Below are positions 54,385 to 63,339 of a DNA stretch of 64,000 nt, piece after piece. Numbering within the stretch: position 1 is the stretch's first letter; each line of letters starts with the position of its first letter. This DNA is from Rhizobium mongolense subsp. loessense (GTDB taxonomy: Bacteria > Pseudomonadota > Alphaproteobacteria > Rhizobiales > Rhizobiaceae). The position numbers were made by a program, and so were the translations under genes. The notes under the pieces are model-generated. The model made no database searches. It was not told the origin of the DNA and saw nothing but the letters and a program-made list of their open reading frames with translations. Where the stretch lies: the NCBI RefSeq assembly GCF_900099775.1, contig NZ_FMTM01000001.1:558001-622000 (forward strand). Direction: 5' to 3'.

Positions 54385-55374
54385 ATGCGGGCGACAGCGA
54401 TGGAATTGCCAAGGATCTTGCGAGAACAGGTGGAGGAGATGCTGGAGGGCCAGCCGCTCGATGGGCTGAAGCGCGCCGCGGCACGCCTTTCCAGCCGCTA
54501 TCGCCAGGAACTGCGCGACGGCAGTTTCCACATCAGCGATAGCCTTGCAGCCAAGGCTTATCTCGCCGCCAGGCTGCCCGCCACATATGCCGCAATCCGC
54601 GCCGCCTATGAAATGATTTCGGAAGCCCGGCCCGATTTCGCCCCTGAGTATTTCGTCGATATCGGAGCCGGTCCAGGCTCGGCACTCTGGGCGGCCACCG
54701 ACTGCTGGCCGGAAATCAAAAGCGCCGTGATGGTGGAAGCAAGCGATGCGATCCGCAACGTAGGAAGAAGCCTCTCGGAGCGGCTCGACCTTCAAACGGA
54801 ATGGCTGGATGGCAATCTTATCAAGGCGTTGCCGGAAATTGCGCCCGCCGATCTCGTCACTATCGCCTATGTGCTCGATGAGATAGAGCCGCATCAGATC
54901 GACGCGTCGATCGATAAGCTCTGGGCGCTGACGCTCGACACGATCGTCATTATCGAACCCGGAACGCCGGCCGGTTGGGACCGCATCCTCGCCGCGCGTG
55001 ACCTACTGCTTTCAAAAGGGGCGCATCTGATCGCGCCCTGCCCGCATGCCTCGCACTGTCCTCTCGCGCGGCCAGATTGGTGTCATTTTTCGCGCCGGGT
55101 CGCCCGCTCAAGAATGCACCGCTTGGTCAAGGATGCGGACGTGCCGTGGGAGGACGAGAAGTATATTTTCATCGCCGCAAGCCGTTTTGCAGGCGAGGCT
55201 CCCCAGGCTCGCATCATCGCACCCCCTCAGGGCTCGGGCGGGGTGATCAGGCTGAAACTCTGTCAAAGCGACGGGACGGCAGGCGAGCGGACCTTCTCCA
55301 AACGCGACGGCGCCACCTTCAAATGGGCGCGACGGGCGAATTGGGGCGACGGGCCGGTAAACGACGGAGAGTAG
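54385..55374 (+). CDS. Rsm22-like small-subunit methyltransferase
   Basis: A 329-residue protein related to mitochondrial Rsm22, which assists small ribosomal subunit assembly. The SAM loop is YFVDIGAGPGSALWAA (about residues 88-103). The motif CPHASHCPLARPDWCHFSRRV (cut here) has three closely spaced cysteines that in relatives may bind a metal or Fe-S cluster, followed by HRLVKDADVPWEDEKYIFI. ATG 54385 and ATG 54400 (MELPRIL) are both possible. Confidence 0.82.
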   Translation: MRATAMELPRILREQVEEMLEGQPLDGLKRAAARLSSRYRQELRDGSFHISDSLAAKAYLAARLPATYAAIRAAYEMISEARPDFAPEYFVDIGAGPGSALWAATDCWPEIKSAVMVEASDAIRNVGRSLSERLDLQTEWLDGNLIKALPEIAPADLVTIAYVLDEIEPHQIDASIDKLWALTLDTIVIIEPGTPAGWDRILAARDLLLSKGAHLIAPCPHASHCPLARPDWCHFSRRVARSRMHRLVKDADVPWEDEKYIFIAASRFAGEAPQARIIAPPQGSGGVIRLKLCQSDGTAGERTFSKRDGATFKWARRANWGDGPVNDGE

Positions 55375-55428
55375 CGAGACGCGGCCCTGCCCATCTTTTG
55401 AGCCAAACTGCCAATATTTTCAGCAGGG

Positions 55429-56160
55429 TTACTTGATGATGCCGATGCGCAGCGCCTTGGCGACCGCCTGCGTCCGGTTGACCGTGTCGAGCTTCTTCGT
55501 TGCGCGGTTCAGGTAGTGGTTGACGGTATGTTCCGAGAGGTTGAGGATATCGGCGATTTCCGCACTGGTCTTTCCCGCCGCCGTCCAGTTCAAGCAATCG
55601 ATTTCGCGGTCCGTCAGCGCATCCGTCATACGCGTATCGAGACTGCGGATTTCGGCAAGCCTGTCGAAGACATGGATCGAGATATAGGAAAGATCGCGCA
55701 TCTCTTCCGACGCGAAGGGCTCACGATCACCGGCGAACGAGACTGCGCCGCGCATGCCCGATGGCTCGTGCGTCGGGAAAAAGGCGCAGCGCATCATCTT
55801 GAAACGCTCGAAAAGCGACACGGCCATCGCCGCTTTCCCGTCATCCCTCCTATGGCCCTTGGTCACGTCGACGAAAAAGGGGATCGACGACGTGCGCAGG
55901 CGGCGTATGACGGGACTGCTCACAAGCAGGTTTTCCTGATCATAAAGGGCCAGCAGCTCGGCCGGCCAACTGGTGATCACCGTCGCGCTTTGCAGTTCGA
56001 ATGACGTGACCGGCGGCAGGTTTAGGACCATGAACGCGCGGCTTCGGCAGGCTTCCGTCAGGCGCTTCATGAAGCGGAAGATATCGAATTGGGTCTTCAG
56101 GCCCGCGATTTCCTGAATATATCCATCTGCATCGAAAGATGCCCGTGACAGTGCTGTCAT
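55429..56160 (-). CDS. LuxR-family regulator with autoinducer-type sensor domain (solo)
   Basis: A 243-residue regulator. The N-terminal domain (about 20-165) has the autoinducer-binding fold, and the C-terminal DNA-binding HTH shows ALTDREIDCLNWTAAGKTSAEIADILNLSEHTVNHYL. Of the residues that bind acyl-homoserine lactone in TraR-like proteins, the acidic Asp before the conserved Pro is replaced by Ser (LLVSSPVIRRL). That suggests a different or no AHL ligand. No luxI gene is in the window. It is separate from the divergent Rsm22 gene's transcript by convergence. Confidence 0.82.
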   Translation of the reverse strand: MTALSRASFDADGYIQEIAGLKTQFDIFRFMKRLTEACRSRAFMVLNLPPVTSFELQSATVITSWPAELLALYDQENLLVSSPVIRRLRTSSIPFFVDVTKGHRRDDGKAAMAVSLFERFKMMRCAFFPTHEPSGMRGAVSFAGDREPFASEEMRDLSYISIHVFDRLAEIRSLDTRMTDALTDREIDCLNWTAAGKTSAEIADILNLSEHTVNHYLNRATKKLDTVNRTQAVAKALRIGIIK

Positions 56161-56395
56161 CTGCTTTTTCGTCTTCTCAAGAGCGGCGGCGCCGTTTCAG
56201 ATCGATGTGTGCCTGCAAGCCAACACGCGCCCGCATGAAATAAAAAACAACCTGGCCGAAATACAATGGCCGAAGGGACTATGCGTTTTAACAAACTGCC
56301 GCAGTTGGCGTGATTCGCAGCCAAATCTCAATATCGCACTTATCATAAGCGTGCTCTGCGGGAGCGTCCAGCCGATTGCATCGCCACGTAGACTG

Positions 56396-57190
56396 CTATC
56401 GGCGCGGGCCGAGACGGACGCGCATCGCATCCGCGATGCATTCCGCCGTCTGCTTTAAGGGCGCAGCCCATTCTTCGAGACGCTCAAGGGTCAGCCTGTA
56501 AGCCGGACCGGTGATCGAAACGCCGCCCGCAAACTTTCCATCCTCCATCCGGATTGGCGCCGCGACGCAGCGGATACCTTGCTCATGCTCCTCGCGGTCG
56601 AAGGCGAAGCCGGCTTTGCGGATTTGCGCTACCTCGCTCAGCAATGCCTCGGCCGAGACCAAGGTCTGCGGAGTGTAGCTATGGAAGGAGAGACTACGCA
56701 CCAGCGCCTCCAGGGCATCATCCGGCAAAATCGAAAGCGCAACCTTGCCGACGCCGGTGCAATAGACGGGCGAGGCATTGCCGATCTGGGAATACATGCG
56801 AACAGACTGCTGGCCTTCGATCTTGTCGAGGTAGATAATCGAGGTTTCGCGCAGGACGCCCAGATGGACCGTCTCACCGCTCATCTGCTGCAGGTGCCTC
56901 AGGTGCGGTTCGGCAATCAGCCGGAACTCATTCTTCGCCCAGCTTCGCGACGCCAGATCGAGAAGCCTTAACCCCGGCGCATAGCGGCCGTCTGCGTCGA
57001 ACTCCAAAAGCCCTTCCTCGACGAGATGGCCGAGCTGGCGGTGCAGCGTGCCGCGAGGCTGGCCGGCGAGCGCGAGAATATCGGTAAAGCGCATGGGATG
57101 TTCGGCATGCGTCACGAGCTCGAGCAGCGCCATCGACTTACCCAATGTCCCCGTTTGACTTTCTCTCGATATATCTTTTCGTGGAGCCAT
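56396..57190 (-). CDS. IclR-family transcriptional regulator of the dgo operon
   Basis: A 264-residue regulator: N-terminal winged helix (ALLELVTHAEHPMRFTDILALAG, GTLHRQLGHLVEEGLLE) and C-terminal effector domain (about 95-255) with YCTGVGKVALSILPDD and EHEQGIRCVAAPIR. It is divergent from the galactonate genes with about 100 bp between, which carry a promoter and a palindrome. It most likely represses them until a sugar acid effector binds, an inference from arrangement. ATG 57190 is favoured over the frame's upstream opening. Confidence 0.86.
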   Translation of the reverse strand: MAPRKDISRESQTGTLGKSMALLELVTHAEHPMRFTDILALAGQPRGTLHRQLGHLVEEGLLEFDADGRYAPGLRLLDLASRSWAKNEFRLIAEPHLRHLQQMSGETVHLGVLRETSIIYLDKIEGQQSVRMYSQIGNASPVYCTGVGKVALSILPDDALEALVRSLSFHSYTPQTLVSAEALLSEVAQIRKAGFAFDREEHEQGIRCVAAPIRMEDGKFAGGVSITGPAYRLTLERLEEWAAPLKQTAECIADAMRVRLGPRR

Positions 57191-57209
57191 TGATCGCCTA
57201 CCGTCGGCC

Positions 57210-57239
57210 TTGACACGAATGGCAGCGTAGTCAGATAAT
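57210..57239 (+). promoter_or_regulatory. promoter of the galactose/galactonate operon
   Basis: TTGACA (57210-57215), an 18-bp spacer and GATAAT (57234-57239) form a near-consensus sigma-70 promoter directed into the SDR gene at 57289. Confidence 0.6.
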
Positions 57240-57258
57240 TCCACATAGTCAAATTGTG

Positions 57259-57273
57259 TTCCAAATAATGGAA
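57259..57273. promoter_or_regulatory. IclR-type operator palindrome
   Basis: TTCCA-AATAA-TGGAA is a perfect inverted repeat that lies just past the predicted transcription start, where a repressor would block it. Another TTCCA occurs 20 bp upstream in the same orientation. TTCCA/TGGAA arms are common in IclR-family sites. Confidence 0.6.
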
Positions 57274-57288
57274 AATCGGGAGGATACG

Positions 57289-58059
57289 GTGACGAGCGTA
57301 GTCGCGCAGTTTCCGGAATTCAGGGATCGTTGCGTGCTCGTGACAGGCGGTGGCTCCGGTATCGGCGCCGCGATCGTCGAGGGCTTCGCCCGGCAGGGCG
57401 CGAAGGTTTCCTTCATCGACATAGCCGAAGCGGAAAGCCGCGAACTTGCCATGCGACTTTCCCGTGATTCGGAGCATCCGGTGCATTTCTTCAAGGCCGA
57501 TCTTCGCAATATCGGCGCGATCCGGCAGACGGTCGATGCGGTGGTCGCGCAATCAGGGCCGATCACCGTTCTCGTCAACAATGCTGCCTGGGACGACCGG
57601 CATGATTTCGATACGGTGACCGAGGAATACTGGGACAACAATCAGGCGACAAACCTCCGCCATGTCTTCTTCACCGCCCAGGCCGTAGCGCCTTCCATGC
57701 GTGCGGCAGGTGGCGGCGCGATCATAAACATGTCGTCGATCGCCTTTCTCCTGAACATGCCGGACTTCCCGGCCTATTCCACGGCCAAGGCCGCCGTGAT
57801 CGGTCTCACCAAGAGCCTTGCGGGCAAGCTTGGCCCCGACAATATCCGCGTCAACTGCATTTTACCGGGCATGATCGTGACCGAGCGGCAGATGAAGCTC
57901 TGGCTGACCGAAGACGGCATTGCGCAGACCATCAAACGGCAGTGCCTGAAGAAGGTCCTGCACGGCGACGCGATCGTCGGCCCTTGTCTGTTTCTTGCAT
58001 CCGACTGCGCGGCCGCGGTGACGGCGCAGTCCTTGATTGTCGACGGAGGTATTTTCTGA
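57289..58059 (+). CDS. short-chain dehydrogenase, probable galactose/aldose 1-dehydrogenase
   Basis: A 256-residue Rossmann oxidoreductase: cofactor loop VTGGGSGIGAAIV, NNAA motif in VLVNNAAWDD, catalytic Ser in INMSSIAF and the YSTAKAA of the Tyr-x3-Lys pair. The C-terminus SLIVDGGIF is usual. GGGAGGA sits five bases before GTG 57289, which is preferred to ATG 57268. Cotranscription with dgoK and dgoA points to oxidation of D-galactose or a related sugar to its lactone. Confidence 0.85.
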   Translation: MTSVVAQFPEFRDRCVLVTGGGSGIGAAIVEGFARQGAKVSFIDIAEAESRELAMRLSRDSEHPVHFFKADLRNIGAIRQTVDAVVAQSGPITVLVNNAAWDDRHDFDTVTEEYWDNNQATNLRHVFFTAQAVAPSMRAAGGGAIINMSSIAFLLNMPDFPAYSTAKAAVIGLTKSLAGKLGPDNIRVNCILPGMIVTERQMKLWLTEDGIAQTIKRQCLKKVLHGDAIVGPCLFLASDCAAAVTAQSLIVDGGIF

Positions 58060-58976
58060 TGACAGATCCCATTTATGTCGCGGTGGATTGGGGTACGAGC
58101 AGTTTCAGGCTCTGGCTGATCGGCAAGGACGGCAGCATTCTCGGCGAACGCCGCAGCGGCGAAGGCATGACGACGGCGGCCAAGACCGGCTTTGCCGATG
58201 TCTTGGCGTCGCATCTTGCCGCACTGTCGGTCCCACAGAACGTGCCGGTCATCGCCTGCGGCATGGTCGGGGCCAAGCAGGGCTGGGTCGAGGCGGGCTA
58301 TATCGATGTTCCCGCGTCGATTTCCTCGATCCTCACCGGCGCGGTTTCCGTTCCGGGCCAAAGCCGGGATATCCGTATCCTCCCCGGCCTTGCCCAGCGC
58401 GACAAGACATCGCCCGACGTCATGCGCGGGGAGGAAACGCAGCTGCTTGGCGCACTTGGCCCCGACAGCAGGGGGTTGCAGGCCATTTGCATGCCAGGCA
58501 CGCACTCGAAATGGGTTCATGTTCAGGACGGCGAAGTGATCGGGTTTTCGACCTTCATGACCGGTGAGCTCTTCGACGCGATCAGCAAGCATACGATCCT
58601 CTCGCATGCCGTTGCGAGCGCTGAGGAGGCTCAAGTAGACAGTTCCGCCTTCAAAGCGGCGGTCTCGACCGCTTTCAGGCAGCCCGCCATGGCGTCGAAC
58701 CTTCTCTTTACCGCCCGCTCGGGCCAACTTCTTCACGGATTGACGGCGGCCGGCGCGCAGGCAAGGATTTCCGGCACGCTGATCGGGCTTGAAATCGCCG
58801 GTGCGCTATCCGACGCACCGAACGACACGCCTGTCACGCTCGTCGCGTCGGGCCGCCTCCAAGGCATTTATGAAACGGCCTTCAAGTTCCTGTCTCTAAA
58901 GTACACAGTCATCGATGCCGACACGGCCGTGCGCCGAGGGCTTTCGGCCGCCGCCGAAGCTATCTGGCCGAATTGA
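58059..58976 (+). CDS. dgoK: 2-dehydro-3-deoxygalactonokinase
   Basis: Phosphorylates 2-keto-3-deoxygalactonate in the De Ley-Doudoroff pathway. The 305 residues start MTDPIYVAVDWGTSSFRLWL, the first phosphate loop. Further motifs are IACGMVGAKQGWVEAGYID and MPGTHSKWVHVQDG, the family signatures. ATG overlaps the SDR stop by one base (TGATGA), so the genes are coupled. Confidence 0.92.
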   Translation: MTDPIYVAVDWGTSSFRLWLIGKDGSILGERRSGEGMTTAAKTGFADVLASHLAALSVPQNVPVIACGMVGAKQGWVEAGYIDVPASISSILTGAVSVPGQSRDIRILPGLAQRDKTSPDVMRGEETQLLGALGPDSRGLQAICMPGTHSKWVHVQDGEVIGFSTFMTGELFDAISKHTILSHAVASAEEAQVDSSAFKAAVSTAFRQPAMASNLLFTARSGQLLHGLTAAGAQARISGTLIGLEIAGALSDAPNDTPVTLVASGRLQGIYETAFKFLSLKYTVIDADTAVRRGLSAAAEAIWPN

Positions 58977-58986
58977 GGAAATTTTC

Positions 58987-59622
58987 ATGATCAACCGCAT
59001 TCCCTTCCCCTCCATGAAGCGTCCGCTCATCGCCATTCTCCGCGGCATCAAGCCGGAAGAAACCGAAAGCGTCGTCAGCGCGCTGATCGAGAACGGCCTC
59101 ACAGCGATCGAAATCCCGCTGAACTCGCCCGAGCCCTTCAAATCCATCGAGATCGCTGCGAAAACGGCGCCGCCGGAATGCCTGATCGGCGCGGGCACCG
59201 TATTGACGGTCGATGCTGTCGACAGCCTTCATAATGCCGGCGGCAAGCTGCTCGTCACCCCGAATGTCGAGCCTGACGTCATCATTCGTGCGCGCAGCTA
59301 CGGTATGGTCTCGATGCCAGGCGTCTTCACGCCGACCGAGGCGCTCGCTGCCGCCCGCGCCGGGGCAACCGGCCTGAAGTTCTTCCCTGCCAGCGTGCTC
59401 GGTCCTTCGGGCATCACAGCCATCCGCGCCATTTTGCCGCCCGAACTGGTGATCGCGGCGGTCGGCGGCGTCTCCGACAGAAATTTCGCGGAATACACGA
59501 AAGCGGGCATTCTGGCCTTCGGCCTCGGCACCAGCATTTACAAGCCCGGAATGACAGCCGCAGAGGTTGCCGAGCGCGCCAAGGCCACCATTTACGCCTA
59601 TGACGCAGCCGTAGGAGCGTAG
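58987..59622 (+). CDS. dgoA: 2-dehydro-3-deoxy-6-phosphogalactonate aldolase
   Basis: Splits KDPGal into pyruvate and glyceraldehyde 3-phosphate. The 211-residue TIM barrel carries the Glu of IEIPLNSPEP and the Schiff-base lysine in TGLKFFPASVLGP. GAGGAA precedes the ATG at 58987, ten bases after dgoK. The fused galactonate dehydratase seen in old enteric annotation is not present. Confidence 0.92.
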   Translation: MINRIPFPSMKRPLIAILRGIKPEETESVVSALIENGLTAIEIPLNSPEPFKSIEIAAKTAPPECLIGAGTVLTVDAVDSLHNAGGKLLVTPNVEPDVIIRARSYGMVSMPGVFTPTEALAAARAGATGLKFFPASVLGPSGITAIRAILPPELVIAAVGGVSDRNFAEYTKAGILAFGLGTSIYKPGMTAAEVAERAKATIYAYDAAVGA

Positions 59623-59626
59623 GCAT

Positions 59627-60514
59627 ATGACTGAGATTTACGAGTTCGAGGGCAAGACGCTTTGCAATACCAGTTCGGTACTTGGCGAAGGCCCGACCTA
59701 CGATCCGGATACCGACACCGTCTGGTGGTTCAACATTCTCGGCAAGGAACTGCACGAACTGAACCTCAGCACCGAGGAAAAGAAGGTCCATCCGCTTCCG
59801 ATGATGGCGAGCGTGCTTGCACGCATCGACGCAAACCGCCAGCTGCTCGCAACCGAAGAAGGATTGTTCGTCCGCGATATTGGCAGCGGCAATCTGACCT
59901 TCTATGCCGCATTCGAAAACGACAACCCGGAAAACCGCTCGAACGACGGCCGCACGCACCCATCCGGCGCACTCTGGATCAGCACGATGAGCAAACGGGC
60001 GGAGCCCCAGGCAGGCGCGATCTATCACGTCGCCGGTGGCAGGGTGACGAAGATCTTCAGCGGCATCAGCATTCCCAATTCAATCTGCTTTTCGCCCGAC
60101 GGCACGATCGGCTATTACACGGACACCCGCATCAGCCGTCTCATGCGTGTCATGGTCGATCCACAGACCGGACTTCCGACGGGCGAGCCGATCGTCATGG
60201 TCGACAGCATGGATGATCCCGGCGGCATCGACGGTTCCGTCTGCGATTCGGATGGCTATATCTGGAACGCACGCTGGGGTGCAGGTGTCGTCGACCGGTA
60301 CAGCCCGGACGGCCTGCGCATCGCCCGTTACAAGGTTCCTGCCGCACAACCCTCCTGCCCAGCCTTTATCGGCGTCAATGCGGACCGGCTGGCGGTAACG
60401 ACCGCCTGGGAAGGACTCGACGACACTGCACGCTCGTCGCAGCCGCAAGCGGGTGCGCTGCTGGAGCTTGGTGTGACGGTAAAAGGCGTTTTCGACCCAG
60501 TCTACGTGCTGTGA
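59627..60514 (+). CDS. SMP-30/gluconolactonase-family lactonase, probable galactonolactonase
   Basis: A 295-residue six-bladed propeller of the regucalcin/gluconolactonase family. Metal ligands are recognisable in VLGEGPTYDPDTDTVWW (Glu), RSNDGRTHPSGALW (Asn-Asp) and IPNSICFSPDG (Asn), with DGSVCDSDGYIWNARW toward the end. In this operon it would open the lactone made by the SDR before dehydration. It starts 4 bp after dgoA. A galactonate dehydratase is missing and must be elsewhere. Confidence 0.87.
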   Translation: MTEIYEFEGKTLCNTSSVLGEGPTYDPDTDTVWWFNILGKELHELNLSTEEKKVHPLPMMASVLARIDANRQLLATEEGLFVRDIGSGNLTFYAAFENDNPENRSNDGRTHPSGALWISTMSKRAEPQAGAIYHVAGGRVTKIFSGISIPNSICFSPDGTIGYYTDTRISRLMRVMVDPQTGLPTGEPIVMVDSMDDPGGIDGSVCDSDGYIWNARWGAGVVDRYSPDGLRIARYKVPAAQPSCPAFIGVNADRLAVTTAWEGLDDTARSSQPQAGALLELGVTVKGVFDPVYVL

Positions 60515-61060
60515 AAAACGCAACGTCGACGTTTCAAGGAAGCTGACGGCGAATGCCTTCAGTCCATCTTCGTTCCGGCAGGAACACGATTGCGAGCAAA
60601 CGATTTCGTTATAGATCGCCAACGGCTTGCTCGCCGTTGCGGCAATTGCGTGAGCTTTGAGCCTGTCCGCCATGGAGGCGCATTGACCAGGCTGCTCGAT
60701 GGACCTTTTCAACTGAGGTCCCGTTATTCGGTCCTCAGGAGGCGATGAATGCCGCGCCGCTCGCGCTGCTCTTGCCCGGATCTTAGGTGCTTCTGAAACC
60801 GGCGACATTGGCTGCGGGGCCTCCCGCACCGAAAGCCTCTCGTGAAATATCGAATAAGCGGCCCGCGCTTTGTTGTGGTCGTCAAAACCACACGCATTTC
60901 GATAAAATTCCATGAAAATCATCGAACTTTCCGTGTTCGTTCCCGGAACTAAAAGCCTATCCAGTCATTTTCCTTTTTGAACCGGCACGGAAAAAGACGC
61001 CAAAGAACAAACCGGCGGCCGCGCTTAAGACCAATCGAGGAACACAAAGGTAGGTTCGAA
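60515..61060. other. 546-bp intergenic region
   Basis: No supported gene. A long minus-strand frame crosses it but runs into the lactonase gene (60080-60922) and is unlikely. A purine-rich spacer with AGGT lies at 61045-61056 as the next gene's ribosome site. No strong terminator for the dgo operon is visible. Confidence 0.4.
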
Positions 61061-61666
61061 ATGACACGCAAACTTCTGACGACCGTTGCCGCTGGCGCCT
61101 TGTTTGCCACGGCTTTCGCGCCGGCGGCGTTCTCGCAGACTGCACCGCAGCCGGCCACCCCCGATGCCACCCAGACGGCTCCGGCCGACCCGGCAGCACC
61201 AAAGATGCCTGATGCAACCGCTCCGGCTGGTGACGCCGCCCAGGCTCCGGCTCCGGCTCCGTCGACTGATATGGCCCAGGCAGGCGCATACCTGACGGAA
61301 CAGGGTGCCGACCAGATCAGCGCCAATTCCTATATTGGCCAGTCTGTCTATACCGGTGAGAACGAAAGCATCGGTGAGGTCAACGACCTGATCATGAAGA
61401 AGGATGGCGGCTTGGTTGCTGCGGTCATCGGTGTTGGCGGCTTCATTGGTATCGGTGAGAAGAACGTTGCGGTGCCGATGGACAAGATCACCGTTGCCCA
61501 GAACACGCAGGACGGCAGCCTCAAGCTGACGACTTCGGAAACGGCAGAATCTCTGAAGGCCGCTCCGGAATTCAAGACCCTGCAGGCTCTGGCCGCTGAA
61601 AAGGCTCCGGCGCCTACGGGCACGATGCCGTCAGACCCGACGGCTACCGGTTCGACCAATAAATAA
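61061..61666 (+). CDS. secreted PRC-barrel domain protein
   Basis: A 201-residue protein with a signal peptide (LLTTVAAGALFATAFAPAAFS, cleavage near residue 27). An Ala/Pro/Gln-rich linker of about 60 residues follows, then a PRC-barrel (SANSYIGQSVYTGENESIGEVNDLIM and VIGVGGFIGIGEKNVAVPMDKI, cut here). The tail is Pro/Thr-rich. PRC-barrel proteins of this type are periplasmic and often stress-related; the exact role is unknown. A strong terminator follows. Confidence 0.85.
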   Translation: MTRKLLTTVAAGALFATAFAPAAFSQTAPQPATPDATQTAPADPAAPKMPDATAPAGDAAQAPAPAPSTDMAQAGAYLTEQGADQISANSYIGQSVYTGENESIGEVNDLIMKKDGGLVAAVIGVGGFIGIGEKNVAVPMDKITVAQNTQDGSLKLTTSETAESLKAAPEFKTLQALAAEKAPAPTGTMPSDPTATGSTNK

Positions 61667-61689
61667 TCCTGCGCAGCGCGTATAGTGCA

Positions 61690-61724
61690 GGCGGCGGTGC
61701 CCCAATCGGGGCGCCGCCGTTTTT
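61690..61724 (+). terminator. rho-independent terminator of the PRC-barrel gene
   Basis: GGCGGTGCCCC-AATC-GGGGCGCCGCC followed by five T residues; a strong stem with one G-T pair. Confidence 0.92.
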
Positions 61725-61859
61725 CTACGGAGAGATCAAAGGGTATCAATCACCGCTGGAGGTCAACGTCAGGTGCCTGAGCAAAAAAGATCATGGCCGC
61801 GCGGGACAGATTGCGACGTCTGACGGCGTGAAATGCCATTGATGCGGCTTGCGCAGGCC

Positions 61860-63221
61860 TCAGGCCGACACGCGATCGATCGCGGCCGAGTCGTAATAGT
61901 TTTCGTGGAGGAAGCGCAATGTCGCGATGCCATCGGCAGGCTTGCCGAAATGGTACCCTTGCCCCATGCCGCAACCGAGCGACCGCAGCTTCACGGCCTC
62001 CGAATAATCTTCGATACCCTCGGCAACCACATCGAGATCGAGACCTTCGCACATCGTCAGGATCGCCTTGATGATATGCTCGGAGGCGCGGTCTGAATTG
62101 ATGCGCGAGACGAAGGCGCGGTCGATCTTCACCTTGTCGAAGATGAAGTCGCGAAGGCGCCCGAGGCTCGATTGACCGGTGCCGAAATCGTCGAGCGAGA
62201 TGCGCACGCCTGCCTGCCGCAGATCGGAAAGGATGCGGTGGGCAGTATCGGTGGAACTTATGACCGCCGTTTCGGTAATTTCCAATTCCAATCGGTGCGG
62301 GTCCAAGCCGACGCGGCCGAGGATGGAGAGCACGTTGCTGCTTGTGCCTGGATCCATGAGCTGGGCGGAGGACAGGTTGAACGACAGGAATAGTTCGCGC
62401 GGCCAGGAGAGCGCCACTTCGGCAGCCTTTCTAAGCAAGGTTTCCGACAGCGCGTCGATGAAGCCGCGCTCTTCGGCGAGCGGCACGAAGACGCCCGGCG
62501 AAACAAAGCCGAGGTCCGGATCGTTCCAGCGCGCCAGGGCCTCGAAGCCGACCACCTGATTGTTCGACAGAGAGACGATCGGCTGGAAATGCACGTCGAT
62601 GGCGTCCGAGATGATGGCATTTCGAAGCGCCTGCTCGAGCTGCGTTGCGCGCTTCATCTCCTGCGCGATCTCCCGCGAATAGACGGTAATCTGGCTGCGG
62701 CCGCGGCGCTTCGAGCGATAGAGAGCGGTTTCAGCGCTTTTCAAAAGCTCATCGAACTCCGCACCGGCGAAAGGGTAGATGGCAAAGCCGAAGGAGGCGG
62801 AAAGCCGCACGTTACGGTCGCCGAGATCATAGGGTGCCGACAGCACCTCGCGGATCATCTGGCCGAACTTTTCAGCGCTTGCGCGCTCGAAGATCAGCGG
62901 CAGCACGAAAGCGAATTCGTCGCCGTCGTGGCGGGTCACAAGCGCACCATCCGGAATACATGCTTTCAGGCGGTGCGCGACCTGGCAGAGAATTTCGTCG
63001 CCGGCGCCAGAGCCGAAAAGGTCGTTGATCGGCTTGAAGGAATCGAGGTTGGCGATGCCGATGGTGAAGGGAGCTGGATCGTTTGCGCGTTCCATGGAGA
63101 TCTGACTGACCCTGTCGCGCATGCGATGGCGGTTGCCGAGTCCGGTCAGCGGATCGGTGTAAGCCATGGCCTGAAGCTCATTCTGGCTCACAGGCAAGAA
63201 GGGTATGTCCGCCGGCTTCAT
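61860..63221 (-). CDS. GGDEF-EAL domain cyclic-di-GMP protein
   Basis: A 453-residue cytoplasmic protein. N-terminal diguanylate-cyclase domain (about 15-180) has YTDPLTGLGNRHRM and the altered motif TRHDGDEFAFVL (first Gly replaced by Asp). C-terminal phosphodiesterase domain (about 195-445) has VVGFEALARW, LEITETAV, SLDDFGTGQSS, VKIDRAF and VAEGIED, all intact. Thus phosphodiesterase activity is likely while cyclase activity is doubtful. There is no sensor domain or membrane helix. Confidence 0.9.
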   Translation of the reverse strand: MKPADIPFLPVSQNELQAMAYTDPLTGLGNRHRMRDRVSQISMERANDPAPFTIGIANLDSFKPINDLFGSGAGDEILCQVAHRLKACIPDGALVTRHDGDEFAFVLPLIFERASAEKFGQMIREVLSAPYDLGDRNVRLSASFGFAIYPFAGAEFDELLKSAETALYRSKRRGRSQITVYSREIAQEMKRATQLEQALRNAIISDAIDVHFQPIVSLSNNQVVGFEALARWNDPDLGFVSPGVFVPLAEERGFIDALSETLLRKAAEVALSWPRELFLSFNLSSAQLMDPGTSSNVLSILGRVGLDPHRLELEITETAVISSTDTAHRILSDLRQAGVRISLDDFGTGQSSLGRLRDFIFDKVKIDRAFVSRINSDRASEHIIKAILTMCEGLDLDVVAEGIEDYSEAVKLRSLGCGMGQGYHFGKPADGIATLRFLHENYYDSAAIDRVSA

Positions 63222-63339
63222 TATTCAACCTGAGATTTCGTCACTCCTTCCCGCAAGAATGGCGGGCAAGTCTTAACAAACCGATAGTAAACCGGCCCCG
63301 TTCGGCTCAGATGCCCCAGATTTGAGGAGTTGACGGCGC

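Noticed and set aside
60080..60922. 280-codon minus-strand frame across the lactonase end and the gap after it
   Set aside because: Half is antisense to a well-supported lactonase gene, and the rest has no ribosome site or recognised family. A shorter true gene in 60515-60922 is not excluded.
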